Of a DNA stretch of 64,000 bases, positions 23,081 to 33,780 are shown piece after piece. The first letter of the stretch is position 1; the number at the start of each line of letters is the position of its first letter. Position numbers and translations under genes: made by a program. A model generated the notes under the pieces. It was not told the DNA's origin and searched no databases. It saw only the letters and a program-made list of their open reading frames with translations. Origin of the DNA: Toxorhynchites rutilus septentrionalis (taxonomy: Eukaryota > Arthropoda > Insecta > Diptera > Culicidae); assembly GCF_029784135.1 (NCBI RefSeq), contig NC_073746.1, positions 143,658,556 through 143,722,555 of the forward strand, written 5' to 3'.

Positions 23081-24004
23081 TTTGCCCACTTTTTTGAATG
23101 CTCTAATTCAGCGCTCCTGTGTCAAATAAGGCCTTCGAATGTTTCGAAACATATAAATGAAATTGCCTTTTACATGATTTATAGTAGTTTGATAGTATAT
23201 TTTTACGAAATCACATGTTTTAAAGGATTATAAAATACACCTTCTATTTGTGTCAATGCGCCCCTCATTCGAGCTAACTTTTAATCGAGCACCAGATGAT
23301 TATTTGGCACGTATTCAGACCTTTTCTGGATTACAAAACTTATAAATATTGTAAACATCATGCTTGCTCACCATTTGTATCGGATTTACATAGCTAAACC
23401 ATTAAATTAACGCATTTTGATGAACTCAATTCTGATCATGAGTTGTCCAATTCAATAATGTTGTTTTGTCCACATGATTTCTATGGCAACCGCTTGGCGC
23501 GCTGCAGTTTGTTTATGTTTGTTTATGGTGTGCTTCGCGCATAGCAGAAGTATGGTTTTTCTGTGTTGATTGTGTTGAGGTGAACACTTCTAAAATGCCA
23601 AAGAAAAGGCAATATTCTGAAGAAAGCCTAAATTATGAATGAATCAATATGATGACAGTAAACTCAAGCAATGATAAATGCAACATCTAATTGTGAATTC
23701 GAATGTTTTCATTCAAAAATGGAGATTTCTAAAACCGGACAAACCATGATCATTTTTTGGGCAAACCATGATCAGAGGTGGTCAAACCATGATCATAATT
23801 CTTCTTTAAGGAAAATCGTTAAAAACATAGAAATTTGAATAATTTCAACACCTTATGGTAGTATTAGCAACCAGAGACTTGGGGCTTTTCAACAAACCCA
23901 AACTCGTATCGATTATGTGTGATTTTCATGAAGAAAAATCGATTTGCATTTACTAGTTGCGTAAAAACACCCCAAATTGGACAAACCAAGATCATTTACC
24001 CTAT
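23067..24004. repeat. ~935-bp inverted-terminal element with TGATCATGGTTTG ends
   Basis: The left end ATGATCATGGTTTGCCCACT and the inverted right end AAATGATCTTGGTTTGTCCA pair. Internally the right part holds three more CAAACCATGATCA words at 23740-23800. No coding frame spans it. It adjoins the transposase remnant at 22650-23080, so part of the left arm could belong to that element's end. Confidence 0.5.
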
Positions 24005-24027
24005 ATGAGAAGATGTGATTTTTAACT

Positions 24028-24172
24028 TTCTAGACGGTATGGTGGTAACATCCATACCTCTCACGCACAGATCACGAGTTCAATTCTCACTCCCGTCATT
24101 CTTCCAAAAATGGAAGTAAAAGTGACGAACCAGCCGAAATGTGTTGAAAGTCACTATAATAGAGAAAAAAAA
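24028..24172 (+). mobile_element. Short tRNA-derived SINE-like element
   Basis: A-box-like GGTATGGTGGTAACATCC and B-box-like CACGAGTTCAATTCTC are spaced as in a tRNA head, and the sequence ends in 'cactataatagag' plus an A run. The body is only about 145 bp. It is not a tRNA gene because the flanking arms do not pair. Confidence 0.55.
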
Positions 24173-24576
24173 GCTGCGGAAAATAAACTTTCGCATAGTA
24201 ACGCCGCTGAAGAGACTTGCAGTTGCAACATTTGAAAAAAATGTTAATCTAAATTATATTTACAATTGAGCTCAATAAGCAGATTCACAAATGACAGATG
24301 TTGGCTCGGCCTAGTACATCTGATGGAAACAGATCATACTCGTTTTCTGGGGACAATCCGAAAAACAAAATGTGAGAAGATAGTATCAAGTACAAGTCCC
24401 ATTGATACAAACCGCACCACTATTCGCTATATCTGGCCTCTCTATTTTTTATTGTATTATTATTTACCTATTATTAATCCTCACTTTTAACGGACGAAGT
24501 TGTTTACATATAAATGAGTGATTGTTGGTTCTTTTCTAGTGAGAACCTGAATATATGTGTATTCTTATTGTATACT

Positions 24577-24950
24577 AGCTGACCCTGCAAACTTCATCCC
24601 GCTCAAAATTTATTTTTCGTTAACACATCCACGTTTTCTTACTAAGCGCACCTTCATGGTCCAATCGCAGAACTGTTCATTGATTGATCTTCTCATGTAC
24701 ACTTTAAAATTACCTTTTACTATAAATTTCCTACTACTTCTACCAAAACTTCTAATTATAATATCAGATTATTTTCAGACACAATTCTCGAAGATTTTTC
24801 AACGTTTCTCCGTTACATGGAATAAAAGTTTGATACAGAAAATATATGTGATAGGATGAAGACATTCCTAAATCGAACAATCCCTTTCTCGAGTTTTGCT
24901 GTTATCAACACATTCGGTGATCCATTTTTTATATAGATAGCGCAAACATC
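24577..24950 (+). repeat. CTAGCTGACC-family repeat, short copy
   Basis: It opens CTAGCTGACCCTGCAAACTT and follows the 1771 copy for about 300 bp. It ends with 'caacacattcggtgatcc' and a T-rich stretch before 'atatagat', an ending also seen (inverted) at 30945-30990. This copy lacks the ~140-bp units, which appear instead at 26225-27100, beyond the mariner. Confidence 0.65.
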
Positions 24951-24986
24951 AAATGGACTGACAACGTTTGTCACTATGTAATTGTA

Positions 24987-26206
24987 CAGGGTTTTCCATC
25001 TTTAAATTCCGAAAGTAAATTGGAATAAAACACACTTAGAATTCGAATTTCGATGAAACTTTTATTTCAAATTAAAGTTTGATTTATGCCATTATGTGTG
25101 AAATACAACATCATTCAAATGTCCACCTAGGGCTTCCTCGAACAGGCAATTTTCGATGACTTTTCGGCACATATGGGGCGGTATCTCGGTCATAACTTCA
25201 CGAATGTTGTCTTTCAAATGTTCAAGAGTTTGCGGAGAGTTGGCATAGACACGGTCTTTCGGATAACCCCACAAAAAAAAGTCGCATCGCTTGATCTGGA
25301 CGGCCAATTGGCATCACCAAAACGCGAAATTATGCGTCCCGCAAATTTCGTTCGCAATATGGCCATGTTCGGTCGTGTTGTGTGGCACCTGGCGCCTTCC
25401 TGCTGAAACCACATGTCATCCGTATCCATATCTTCAATTTGTGGCAAAAAAAAATCGGTTAACATGCGGTTAACAGCGCTATGCTCACCATTCACAGTTA
25501 CCGTCTCGCCGTCCTCATTTTCAAAGAAATACGGCCCGATGACTCCACCAGACCATAATGCGCACCAAACAGTGACTATTGGCGGATGCAATGGCCTCTC
25601 AACAATCACGTGTGGATTTTCTGAGTCCTATATACGGAAATTTTGGGTGTTCACATATCCACCGAGCTCGAAATGTGCCTCATCGCTGAAGAAAATTTGA
25701 TGCGAAACTTCAGCATTTTGCTGCTGTTGTTCGTTCACCCAATCGACGTATGCCCGACGCATTCCATGGTCACCACGCTCTAATTTTTGTACCAGTTGGA
25801 CTTTATATGGATGTAGGTGCAAGTCCAAATACAAAATTCACCACAATGATGTGTTTGACAAGCCCAATTGCTGAGCACGCCGTGGAATCGAAACATTCGG
25901 GTCATCCTCCACACTGGCAGCAACAGCATCAATATTTTCGGCCGAACGCACATTACGATGATGCACAGGTTTCACAATATCCGCTACGGATCCAGTTTGT
26001 TCGAATTTACGCACTACATTAACGATTGTGTGCTCTGTAGGCCGTCCATGACGACCAAAATCCGTCCGTGATGCTCGAAAAACATTTGCCGGTTTTTCAT
26101 CATTTTTATAGTATAATTTAACAAAATTAACACGTTGTGCGATGCTAAAACGATCCATATTGTAAAATGGCAGACATTCAACTAACGATATGACGCTTTG
26201 GTTGAC
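24987..26206 (-). mobile_element. DD41D-type mariner element, copy 2, right end lost
   Basis: The left terminus CAGGGTTTTCCATCTTT begins at 24987 after TA (24985-24986). The right terminus is missing: homology to copy 1 stops near 26206, just before ~140-bp repeat units. The minus-strand transposase starts at 26155 with the same N-terminus as copy 1. It carries a TAG stop where copy 1 has IWG, and is broken elsewhere by small indels (for example near 25130-25145 and 25275-25290). The A run that is short in copy 1 has its extra base here, so QQEGARCH follows in frame; the usual catalytic Asp of QQDG is Glu. The copy is inactive. Confidence 0.85.
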
Positions 26207-26224
26207 AACTTCCCATTTTCCTTC

Positions 26225-27100
26225 AGACATCATCATATAAATTTGATTGATTGATTAGTTTTCGAGTTATGCTGAAATTTGTGTTTCATTTGAATGGAAG
26301 CCTCCCATTAGTAAGGGGCGAGGAGTGTCGAACCACCATAGAAACATTCATCGATCCCTAAAACCTTTATATGCCATGTTTGATTCCATTTGCTTGATTA
26401 GTTCTAGAAGTATTCAGTCCCCCCCCCTCTCTTTCCAGAGGGGAAGGAGTCTCAAACAACGATAGAAACATTTATTGCCCCCTAAAACCTCCACATGCCA
26501 AATTTGGCTCAATTTTATTGATTAGTTTTCGAGTTATGCAGAAGTTTATGCTTCATTTGTATGGCAGAGGGGGGAGAAATGTCTAACCACCATAGAAACA
26601 TTTATTGCACCCTAAAACCTCCATATGCCAAATTTGGTTCATTTGCTTGATCAATTCTCGAGTAATGCAGGAATTTATGTTTCATTTGTATGGCAGCCCC
26701 TCCTTAGAGAGGGGGAGGAATGACTTACCACCATAGAAACATTTATTGCCCCCTGAAACCTCCACATGCCAAATTTGGCTCTGTTTGTTGGATTAGTTCT
26801 TGAGTTATGCAGAAATTTATGCTTCATTTGTATGGCAGCCCCTCCTTAGGAAGGGGAAGTAGTGTCTATTCATCATAGAAACGTTTTTTGTCCCTTAAAA
26901 CCTTCATATGCCAAATTTGGCTCCATTTTCTTCATTAGTTCTTGAGTTATGGAGAAATTTATGCTTCATTTGTATGGCAGCCCCTTAGCCCTCTTAGAGA
27001 GGGGGAAGGAGTGTCTATTAATCATAGTAACGTTTCGTTCCCCCTTAAACCTTCACATGTCAAAATTTGGCTCCATTTGATTGATTATTTCTCACAAAAC
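26225..27100 (+). repeat. Tandem block of about six ~125-150-bp units (CTAGCTGACC-family interior)
   Basis: Units repeat the order 'ccatagaaacatttattgc', 'cctccacatgccaaattt', 'gttatgcagaaattt', 'ttcatttgtatggcagc' and 'gagagggggaggagtgtc'. Units of the same kind occur at 2076-2530, attached to the CTAGCTGACC opening, and one inverted near 30830-30905. Here the opening sequence lies about 1.6 kb upstream, separated by mariner copy 2. Confidence 0.75.
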
Positions 27101-27104
27101 CATG

Positions 27105-27806
27105 TACTTTAAATTCATAAAATCGAAATCATCTTAAAGTACAGTTATCCTAGATTGAAGTGTATTGCTGTTCTCACATATAGCTCATAAAGATTAGAAC
27201 TAAATAGTTCAAACTCATCAATTTAATTGTTGATTACAAGGATTCCCTAATATGTAGTGTCTTTTTTCTTCAGGCATCAAGGGACAAAACTGAAACTGTT
27301 TTACTTCGGACAATTTCGGACGGCATTATGTTATTTAACACGGATGGTTTCCATTGCATTTTGAATTCGAAAAAATCGGTGCTGTCCATAATTATTACAA
27401 TCGGGTTCTCAACTATGTTAACCTGCTCGACTCATGCTACAAAGTTGGGTAAGTATGTGAATTCTTCTTCCTGATGCTTCGCTCAACGGCAGCATGTTGG
27501 AGAAAATAATTGGAAACAGATTCTCACATACTTTGATGGATGAACGCCAATCGGTTGTGGAAACAGCGATTTAAATTGGCTGTTTCCAAAACAAATTGGC
27601 GTTGGTGGCATAGCTTAAATAAAACTGCATTTTTTCAAAAATCAAGCCGATGGAAATGTTTTTCCATCAACAATACACATTTTGTACAGATCAGATTTTC
27701 GTATTGTACGCGTAGGCTGATTATACATGCAATTTTACAAAAAGTCTCGTACTGGAAATTCTTACCTCTGGCGCTTGCGTCACATTGCGAGATTACGACA
27801 GTACAG
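27105..27806 (-). mobile_element. Internally deleted copy of the Sola-like transposon (non-autonomous)
   Basis: Positions 27113-27200 match 45840-45905, 27275-27480 match the transposase C-terminal region, and 27520-27806 match 47960-48270 including the terminal repeat (inverted, CTGTCGTAATCTCGCAATGT). Most of the coding part has been removed. On the minus strand the words HAAVERSIR and FCPLMPE survive. The other terminus is not found, so it is truncated as well as deleted. Confidence 0.75.
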
Positions 27807-27835
27807 TCAAGCAACTACACCTGATGCTTTGTTCG

Positions 27836-28310
27836 TACTGCCAGTTCCTCCTCGGAACCAGAAAGTTGGACATCGTGAGGCACTTCGTGTTTACAACATT
27901 CTCTTCGCTCTGGAGAAAGGGGAAAGCGCCGATCGAAACCCGATTATGGTCGCCTGACGGTGATGCGCGAACGTAAAGTGTAGCAGAAGCTGAACATATA
28001 CAGATATACAGTACGAATTGCTTGATGGAGGTTGTTGCCTTCATCAAGAAGTATAACGCGAAGAAGGATGAGGTCTTTTTGCCGGGCCTAACCTCGATCC
28101 ATTATGTCAAGAGATCACTGGAGAAGATGGACCATTTTACCGATAGAATTTTTTTTGGCGAAACTATAAACGGATCTACTCCAATAAGTTCAGGTCCAAA
28201 ACGTAAAAGCAGTTGATCGCTAAGGCCACGGAAAAGCAGAAGAACATGTTGACATACTTCTTTTCATCGGCCGTGGCTTGGGTTCTGGCCAACTACCGCC
28301 CAACAAACAG
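27836..28310 (+). pseudogene. Tc1/mariner-type transposase fragment, C-terminal part
   Basis: The plus strand shows PRNQKVGHREALRVYNILFA near 27850-27910, then VVAFIKKYNAKKDEVFLPGL with SIHYVKRSLEKMDHF near 28027-28135, and NYKRIYSNKFRSKT with AKATEKQKN near 28160-28245. The order fits 'FIKKHH..D.YVFWPDLASxHY' followed by the tail of Tc1-type transposases, with the catalytic Asp of the PDL block lost. Several frame changes. Moderate confidence. Confidence 0.5.
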
Positions 28311-28659
28311 TAATTAGATGTTATTGAACTCCGGAGTTAGTCCATTTTTAATGCATACGTTATAGAGTACAACTCAAGCTCAAGGCTCAAGGGCGAGAGT
28401 TAAGATGTTAAAATAAAAGTGAAACCTTTTCAATACAAATGAAAAACATGAAAATATGGATATGTGTCGACGACACAAAAAAAAAGAAATGAAATTTGAA
28501 GGGCATGTCAGCCAGAAGAAGCAACCAATGACGTTATGAGTGCTTGAATTCGTATGCGAGTTCACTATGAATGTTTTAAGTTTATTTTTAAATTCAACAT
28601 ACATTTTTTTTGTGTTTGGCTCAGTTTAAACATACTTTAAAGGTCACAAACCGTGTGAA

Positions 28660-29950
28660 AATTTAATTCGTCCAAATTATGCCGTGCACACGACTACTTG
28701 CCGATGCAACCGTGCATGGAGTGTCGGATGCCCACCACTGCCCACCCACAAACATCAAGCCACTTACCGCTTTAGTGGAGCGACCACCTTATACCGCACA
28801 CGCATCCGTTTCTAGCGAAAAGTCCCACACACTTTCGTCGTCGTACGTATCATCAACATCCATCGTACACCTTCTGGTCTATGCTTCGGCTGCTGATGCT
28901 GATACTGCTGCTGCTGCTGCTGCTGTTAGTGTTATTTTCCTTCGCTCCCGTTGAAGTACCATCAACTTTCCAACCTACCCGACATCCCCCGTATTATCGT
29001 ACTCGGTAGTGTGGGGAGCAAACGGCAAACAAACATAGCCATAGAATACTTTGTAAAGTGCACCAAAGGCAAGCTGGAGCAAAAAAGGACGAGTGCGGGA
29101 CTGTGTCTGATCTAGGCTTCCTCCTCCCCCCGCCCAAACCGGTAGTTCCTATTTCGCCGTTTTCCGCAACGTACAAGTCAGATCAGGAGCTTTTCTTCCT
29201 AACAGCATGGCTCAAAATGTCTGTTATACGTTCGCATTGCCATCGCTGCTCTGCTCGGTGAACGTCAGCACTACATAAAACACTATCCTTGTGTGTTAGT
29301 TCCTCGTGTGAATTTTATCCTCCAGCCAAGCCAGGGCAGTCGAGCGTCGGTGTCATCATCTAGTCCCATACCATGCACATGGAAAGGCAGCAACATCCAC
29401 ATTGCATTGAAGTATGATTGCACAGTTGCGCTAAGTCCTACGCCATGCTCGAACCTCGACCCCCTTTTTCCCATACTCTCCCACACTGCAGATGTCTTCT
29501 TGAGTTTTGTGGTGGCAGAGCTCACGTCGATAGCAAGCTGCAGCCGCATCACAGCATCACACAGTGATACGGCAAGTACGACAGACTAAAAGTTTGAAAT
29601 TGCCACTTCACTTGGTACACACCGTGACATCCTTCCAGCCAGCCAGCCAGCCAGCCAACCAACCAATCGACCGAGCAAATGACGACGGTAGGGATGATGA
29701 TGCGAGCATGATGATCCAACGAGACGAGATTTGCCACGGTATGATTCCATCATTTGCACTTTTGCAACAATGTGTCCCTGCTGCCGGACCGTTACTGCCC
29801 TGGCCGGCCAGTCCGGTATACCGACGACGAAGGACTAAATCGTTCCCGTCCAGTTTCAGTGCGCGTGGTTCAAATCCAATATGCGACATTATCGTAATTT
29901 CTGCTGCGGCTCTCGGACGGATCGTGTATGTAATTTGATAGTATTATCGG
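28660..29950. other. GC-richer island with CTG and CCAG tandem runs, function unknown
   Basis: This 1.3-kb stretch is free of recognised repeats. It contains a CTG run (28905-28924) and a CCAG/CCAA tandem run (29636-29666). Open frames of 89-124 codons overlap on both strands, each driven by the tandem runs, and none has a domain. It is a candidate for a host promoter, untranslated exon or enhancer. Confidence 0.4.
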
Positions 29951-30830
29951 ACGGTGAAATTAGAACTTTCCAGCTTCGAATCATGAACTTGTCCGCTGTT
30001 AGGTTTTGGTTTTGGGGATAGTAGTCTATCTTTGATAAAACATTTTTTTTTTTCCAAATAGGAAATAACAATTATACGGAAATTCCAAACTAGACTCAAT
30101 GCTCAAAAATTAGAGTAAAATTCAATTCAGAAAGATATAACAGAGAACAAAGACTGATAAGCTTTGTCCGTTAACTCTATGTAGAGATGTAAAAATAAAA
30201 AGGATGATCGTGAATCCTTCAACTGGTACTGAATATGGAACAATTCCATGCCAAATCTGCCGGCCTCTGCTTGTAACTTTGTACATATGGTGACAGCTAC
30301 CTAAAAATAAATCACATTATTACATTATTACATTATCACATTATCAAATGAACAATTTTAATTACGACTGATTTTTATAAGGGCATATCCAGAATCATTT
30401 AACTTTTTTGCAAAAAATCATAACTCGGAACATAGATGTCTGATTGAAATATGACATACAGCGAAATTGTTGGAAATCCGCAGCAGTATGAGTTTTCTAT
30501 TGTTTCACGAACATAATTTTCATTATCTAAAATATATAATAACTCGAGAACGGTTAGTTCTAGGATTAAACGTTAAATATTATTTTCAATGTAAAATGCC
30601 ATATAAGCTCCATATTTTATAATACGAGAGAGAATGTAAGAAAATTTTTCATAGGAACTAGGAACTAGAAACTAGAAATAAATTACAAATGTAATGTTGT
30701 TTCCCATTCAATAATGATAGTACAACTTCATAAACTTCGAGTTTGAAAGTAAATCAACACTGCTAAATTCACTGCAACGCTCTAAGTAGTGGTTCAAGAA
30801 TGTTTCGAATGTTTCAATTAGAGTAAGAAC
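29950..30830. other. AT-rich, unassigned; small 'cattatta' tandem run
   Basis: A run of 'acattattacattatt' near 30314-30345 is the only pattern seen. The phrase 'aaaaatcataactcgga' near 30413 resembles the interiors of the 5.4- and 7.9-kb repeats. Confidence 0.3.
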
Positions 30831-31137
30831 TAATCAAACAAATGGAATTAAACTTAGCATAAAGAGATTTTAGGGATCGATGATCGTTTCTATGGTGGTT
30901 CCATACTCCGCTAACTCGCTAACGAAATATCTGTATCTTCTTCCATCTATACCAATAAAAATGGATCGCCGAATGTGTTGATAAGAGTACGAGGAAGGAA
31001 TTGTCCGATTTGGGGCTGTCTTTATTCTATCATATTTCACAGTTCTGCGATTGAACCCATGAACTGGCGCTTAGCAAGGAATGATTGATAACAAAAAACA
31101 AATTCTGAGCGGGACGAAGTTTGCCGGGTCAGCTAGT
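30830..31137 (-). repeat. CTAGCTGACC-family repeat, inverted copy
   Basis: Read on the minus strand from 31137 it opens CTAGCTGACCCGGCAAACTT, runs through 'tatcaacacattcggcgatc' and, past a T-rich 'tataga' end near 30945, includes one partial ~140-bp unit (inverted 'ctatggtggttcc' near 30890-30905). It is the third copy in the window, in opposite orientation. Confidence 0.65.
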
Positions 31138-31254
31138 TTGGTATAAATAAGCAATCCGTGATTTGGAATCACAGTCGCGAGCGAGTTACCAAGCACATCA
31201 CAACGAGCGAACATCATTCGTTCCTAATGCTGATTTCACACACACATATACACA

Positions 31255-32435
31255 TTAGAGTGCCAACGAGAATGGTCATCTCTAATTTCAAAAAGTTACC
31301 TGATAAAAAATGTTCACCAACTCGAAAAAACTCCCTATGCCAAATATTAGCTCAATCGGGCTTAAGGGAGAGTGGCGCAAAGCGGTCAAATTTTGAGTTT
31401 TTTGAAAATCGAAAGATCGGGGTTTTCGAATATTTTTTTTGATGCCAAATGTCTTAAAAATGCATGAAACGTCGAGATCTAGTGTCATCTCGAATTTTTG
31501 TTTGTCAAAAATCGACACTCTGGGACTTTCGGATTTTTTTCGGAATACGAAACGAAACCTATGGTTTTGGGTACCAATAAAAATGGTTATCTCGATTTTT
31601 CATTCGGAACTCGCTGTTGATTTGCACGTTAATATACCTTTTGCAAAATATTAGCTCATTTGAACTTCATTTATTAGTGTCACAGACGTAAAAATTTAAG
31701 TTTTTTTGAAAAGCCAAAGATCACCGAAAATCGGGGTTTTCAAAAAAATTTTTAGTGCCAAATGTCTTAAAATTGCATAACTCGTCGAGATTTACTGTTA
31801 CCTCGAAAAAAACTTTTGTCAAAAAAAAATTTGTTTTTGACACTTCGTCGTTTTACCGTCTGAAAAGTCGATTTTTAACAAAAAACAATTTTATGAGATA
31901 ACTGCAAATCTCGATGTGCCATGCAATTTTAAGACATTTAGCATAAAATTTTTTTTTGAAAACCCCGATTTCCGGTGATTTTTCGGTTTTCAAAAAACTC
32001 AAAATTTAACGTCTGCGACACTAATAAATGAAGTTCGAATGAGCTAATATTTTGCATAGGGTATATTATCGTGCAAATCAACATTTCGCAACAGGTTCCG
32101 AATGAAAATGAAAAATCGAGATCATTATTTTTATTGGCACTTAAAACCATACGTTTCGTCTCGTACTCCGGAAAAAAACTAAGTTCCAGAGTGATTACAC
32201 TAGATCAATTTTTTTTGTTTCGAAAACCCCGATTTCCTTTACTCCCTCCTTGGGTGATTTTTCGATTTTCAAAAAACTCATACTTTGACCACTTTGCGCC
32301 ACTCTCCCGTAAGTTCGATTGAGCTGATGCTTGGCATAGGGTGTTTTGTTTTTAGGGTGTTTTAAACATTTTGTATAGGGTAACTTTTTGAAATTTTAGG
32401 GTCGACTTTTTCCCATACATTCATTGGCACCCTAA
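31255..32435. mobile_element. 1.2-kb foldback element (long imperfect palindrome)
   Basis: Left arm words 'gtgccaacgagaatggtcat', 'gggagagtggcgcaaagcgg', 'aaaatcggggttttcaaaaa' and 'gccaaatgtcttaaaattgc' reappear inverted and in reverse order in the right arm, ending 'tcattggcaccctaa' (32421-32435). The centre of symmetry is near 31835. The 344-bp element at 44758-45101 carries the same outer arms with a much shorter interior. It is non-coding. The duplicated unit described next begins inside the right arm (32350). Confidence 0.75.
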
Positions 32436-32437
32436 TA

Positions 32438-32858
32438 CAGGTAAACTTCGAAAAACGTACATTTCACTTTCAAAATTGTACGTTATATCGAAGCATAATA
32501 AAGTACTAACAAACGTAGTCTATAATACATTATTGTGTTGCTGTTTTAGTAAAGTTAATGAATAACTTCAATCAGAAGACAAAACCAGCCTTTCTCATGA
32601 TGTTGATTATAGCTTGATTCATTTAGAATCCGGAATTACGAAACCAGCTGTATTTCGGGATTGATTGAAGGTACAAAACTTGTTTTAGCATCACAATACA
32701 GATAATTCATTGTTCTATCAGAAAAAAAATATTGAAAATTTTTTTCCTTTACACTTTGGAAATGTGTACGTTATATCGAGGTAAAATGTACGTTATGTCG
32801 AGTGACGTTATATCGAGGGTACGTTATAGCGAGGGTACGTTATATCGAAGTTTCCCTG
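32438..32858. mobile_element. Pogo-like MITE with ATATCGA termini (unit 1)
   Basis: Left CAGGTAAACTTCGAAAAACG and inverted right CAGGGAAACTTCGATATAAC are flanked by TA (32436-32437 and 32859-32860). The right arm has four or five extra 'acgttatatcga(a/g)g' words, a subterminal array. It is non-coding, about 421 bp. Confidence 0.75.
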
Positions 32859-33461
32859 TACACATACAGCTCGATACAAGAATGAAATGAATGGAAGATA
32901 TTGCGAAACAGCAATTTCGTTCACATTCACTACACACCCTCGATAAAGATGAAGCCCTTTGTATCAAGGTGTGCTACGACAAAGGAGGAGCCTGCATCAT
33001 ACGGGAAATTTTCGTGCCAGTGTGGATATGGAAGAGTATCCAGAATTTTGGGATATGCGATATGGAATATGCACTTATATAGATACAACGTATCTTTCAT
33101 GGAAGTTTGCTTTCGAATCCCAGTAGGAAAACTTTACAGCTTTACAGCAGAATATAGAAGTAGAAGTGTTCTGGGAGGGAAAGAGAAAGTCTGGTGCGAG
33201 TTGACAGCGTATAGGCGTATAGTGAGGACGGAACCAAATACACGAAATGCGATTTTTGACGATTCACTCCACCAGTAATTTGTTGTAGAAGATCCGAAAT
33301 ATGCTGCCGTATACGTAATACACGAATCAAATCCAGCGTTCATTGTATGTTTACTGAATTAGCAACAATAAATTAATAAACAAATAATTAAAAAACTATT
33401 TCCAAAATTTCGATGCATTTTAGAATAAGATCAGAAGTAAAAAATAGACGAATTGAATAAC

Positions 33462-33780
33462 ATAATTCCGTAGTTCTACGTCGAAAATACGGTCGTGCCT
33501 TGACACAATCCCTTACAATTTTTAGTACTGTTGTAGAGTAGTTCGTTTCGTTTCACGAAACTTGGGCCGGAAAATGAAAATATATCTTTGTCCAAAATTT
33601 AAAATTCATCATCGACGTAAAGCACAAACCTAACAATAGTTATCGGAAATTTTTTTTAAAACAAAGCGGACGATGAATTAGAGAACCTTGTAGTCAAACG
33701 ACGAACCTTATGGTGCTTGGACATGCATGATGGCATGTCCAAGACACGACCGCATTTTTAACGTAGCACTACGGAATTAT
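33462..33780. mobile_element. MITE with ATAATTCCGTAG termini (unit 1)
   Basis: The left ATAATTCCGTAGTTCTACGT and inverted right ATAATTCCGTAGTGCTACGT pair for about 40 bp, continuing through 'cggtcgtg'. A 10-bp-stem hairpin (CTTGGACATG / CATGTCCAAG) lies just inside the right arm at 33717-33744. It is non-coding, about 319 bp. The motif 'cgtagttctacgtc' also appears alone near 58710. Confidence 0.7.

Noticed and set aside
29564..29938. 124-codon frame in the 28.7-kb island
   Set aside because: It depends on a CCAG/CCAA tandem run and overlaps two opposite frames; no domain.
31158..31442. 94-codon frame at the foldback left arm
   Set aside because: It lies largely in the non-coding foldback arm; similar text at 44.8 kb has a different frame structure, so no protein is conserved.
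32901..33278. 125-codon frame, repeated at 38055-38390, as a host gene
   Set aside because: It is duplicated only because of the 5.1-kb repeat; no domain is recognised, and the microinversion alters the upstream part without sign of constraint.
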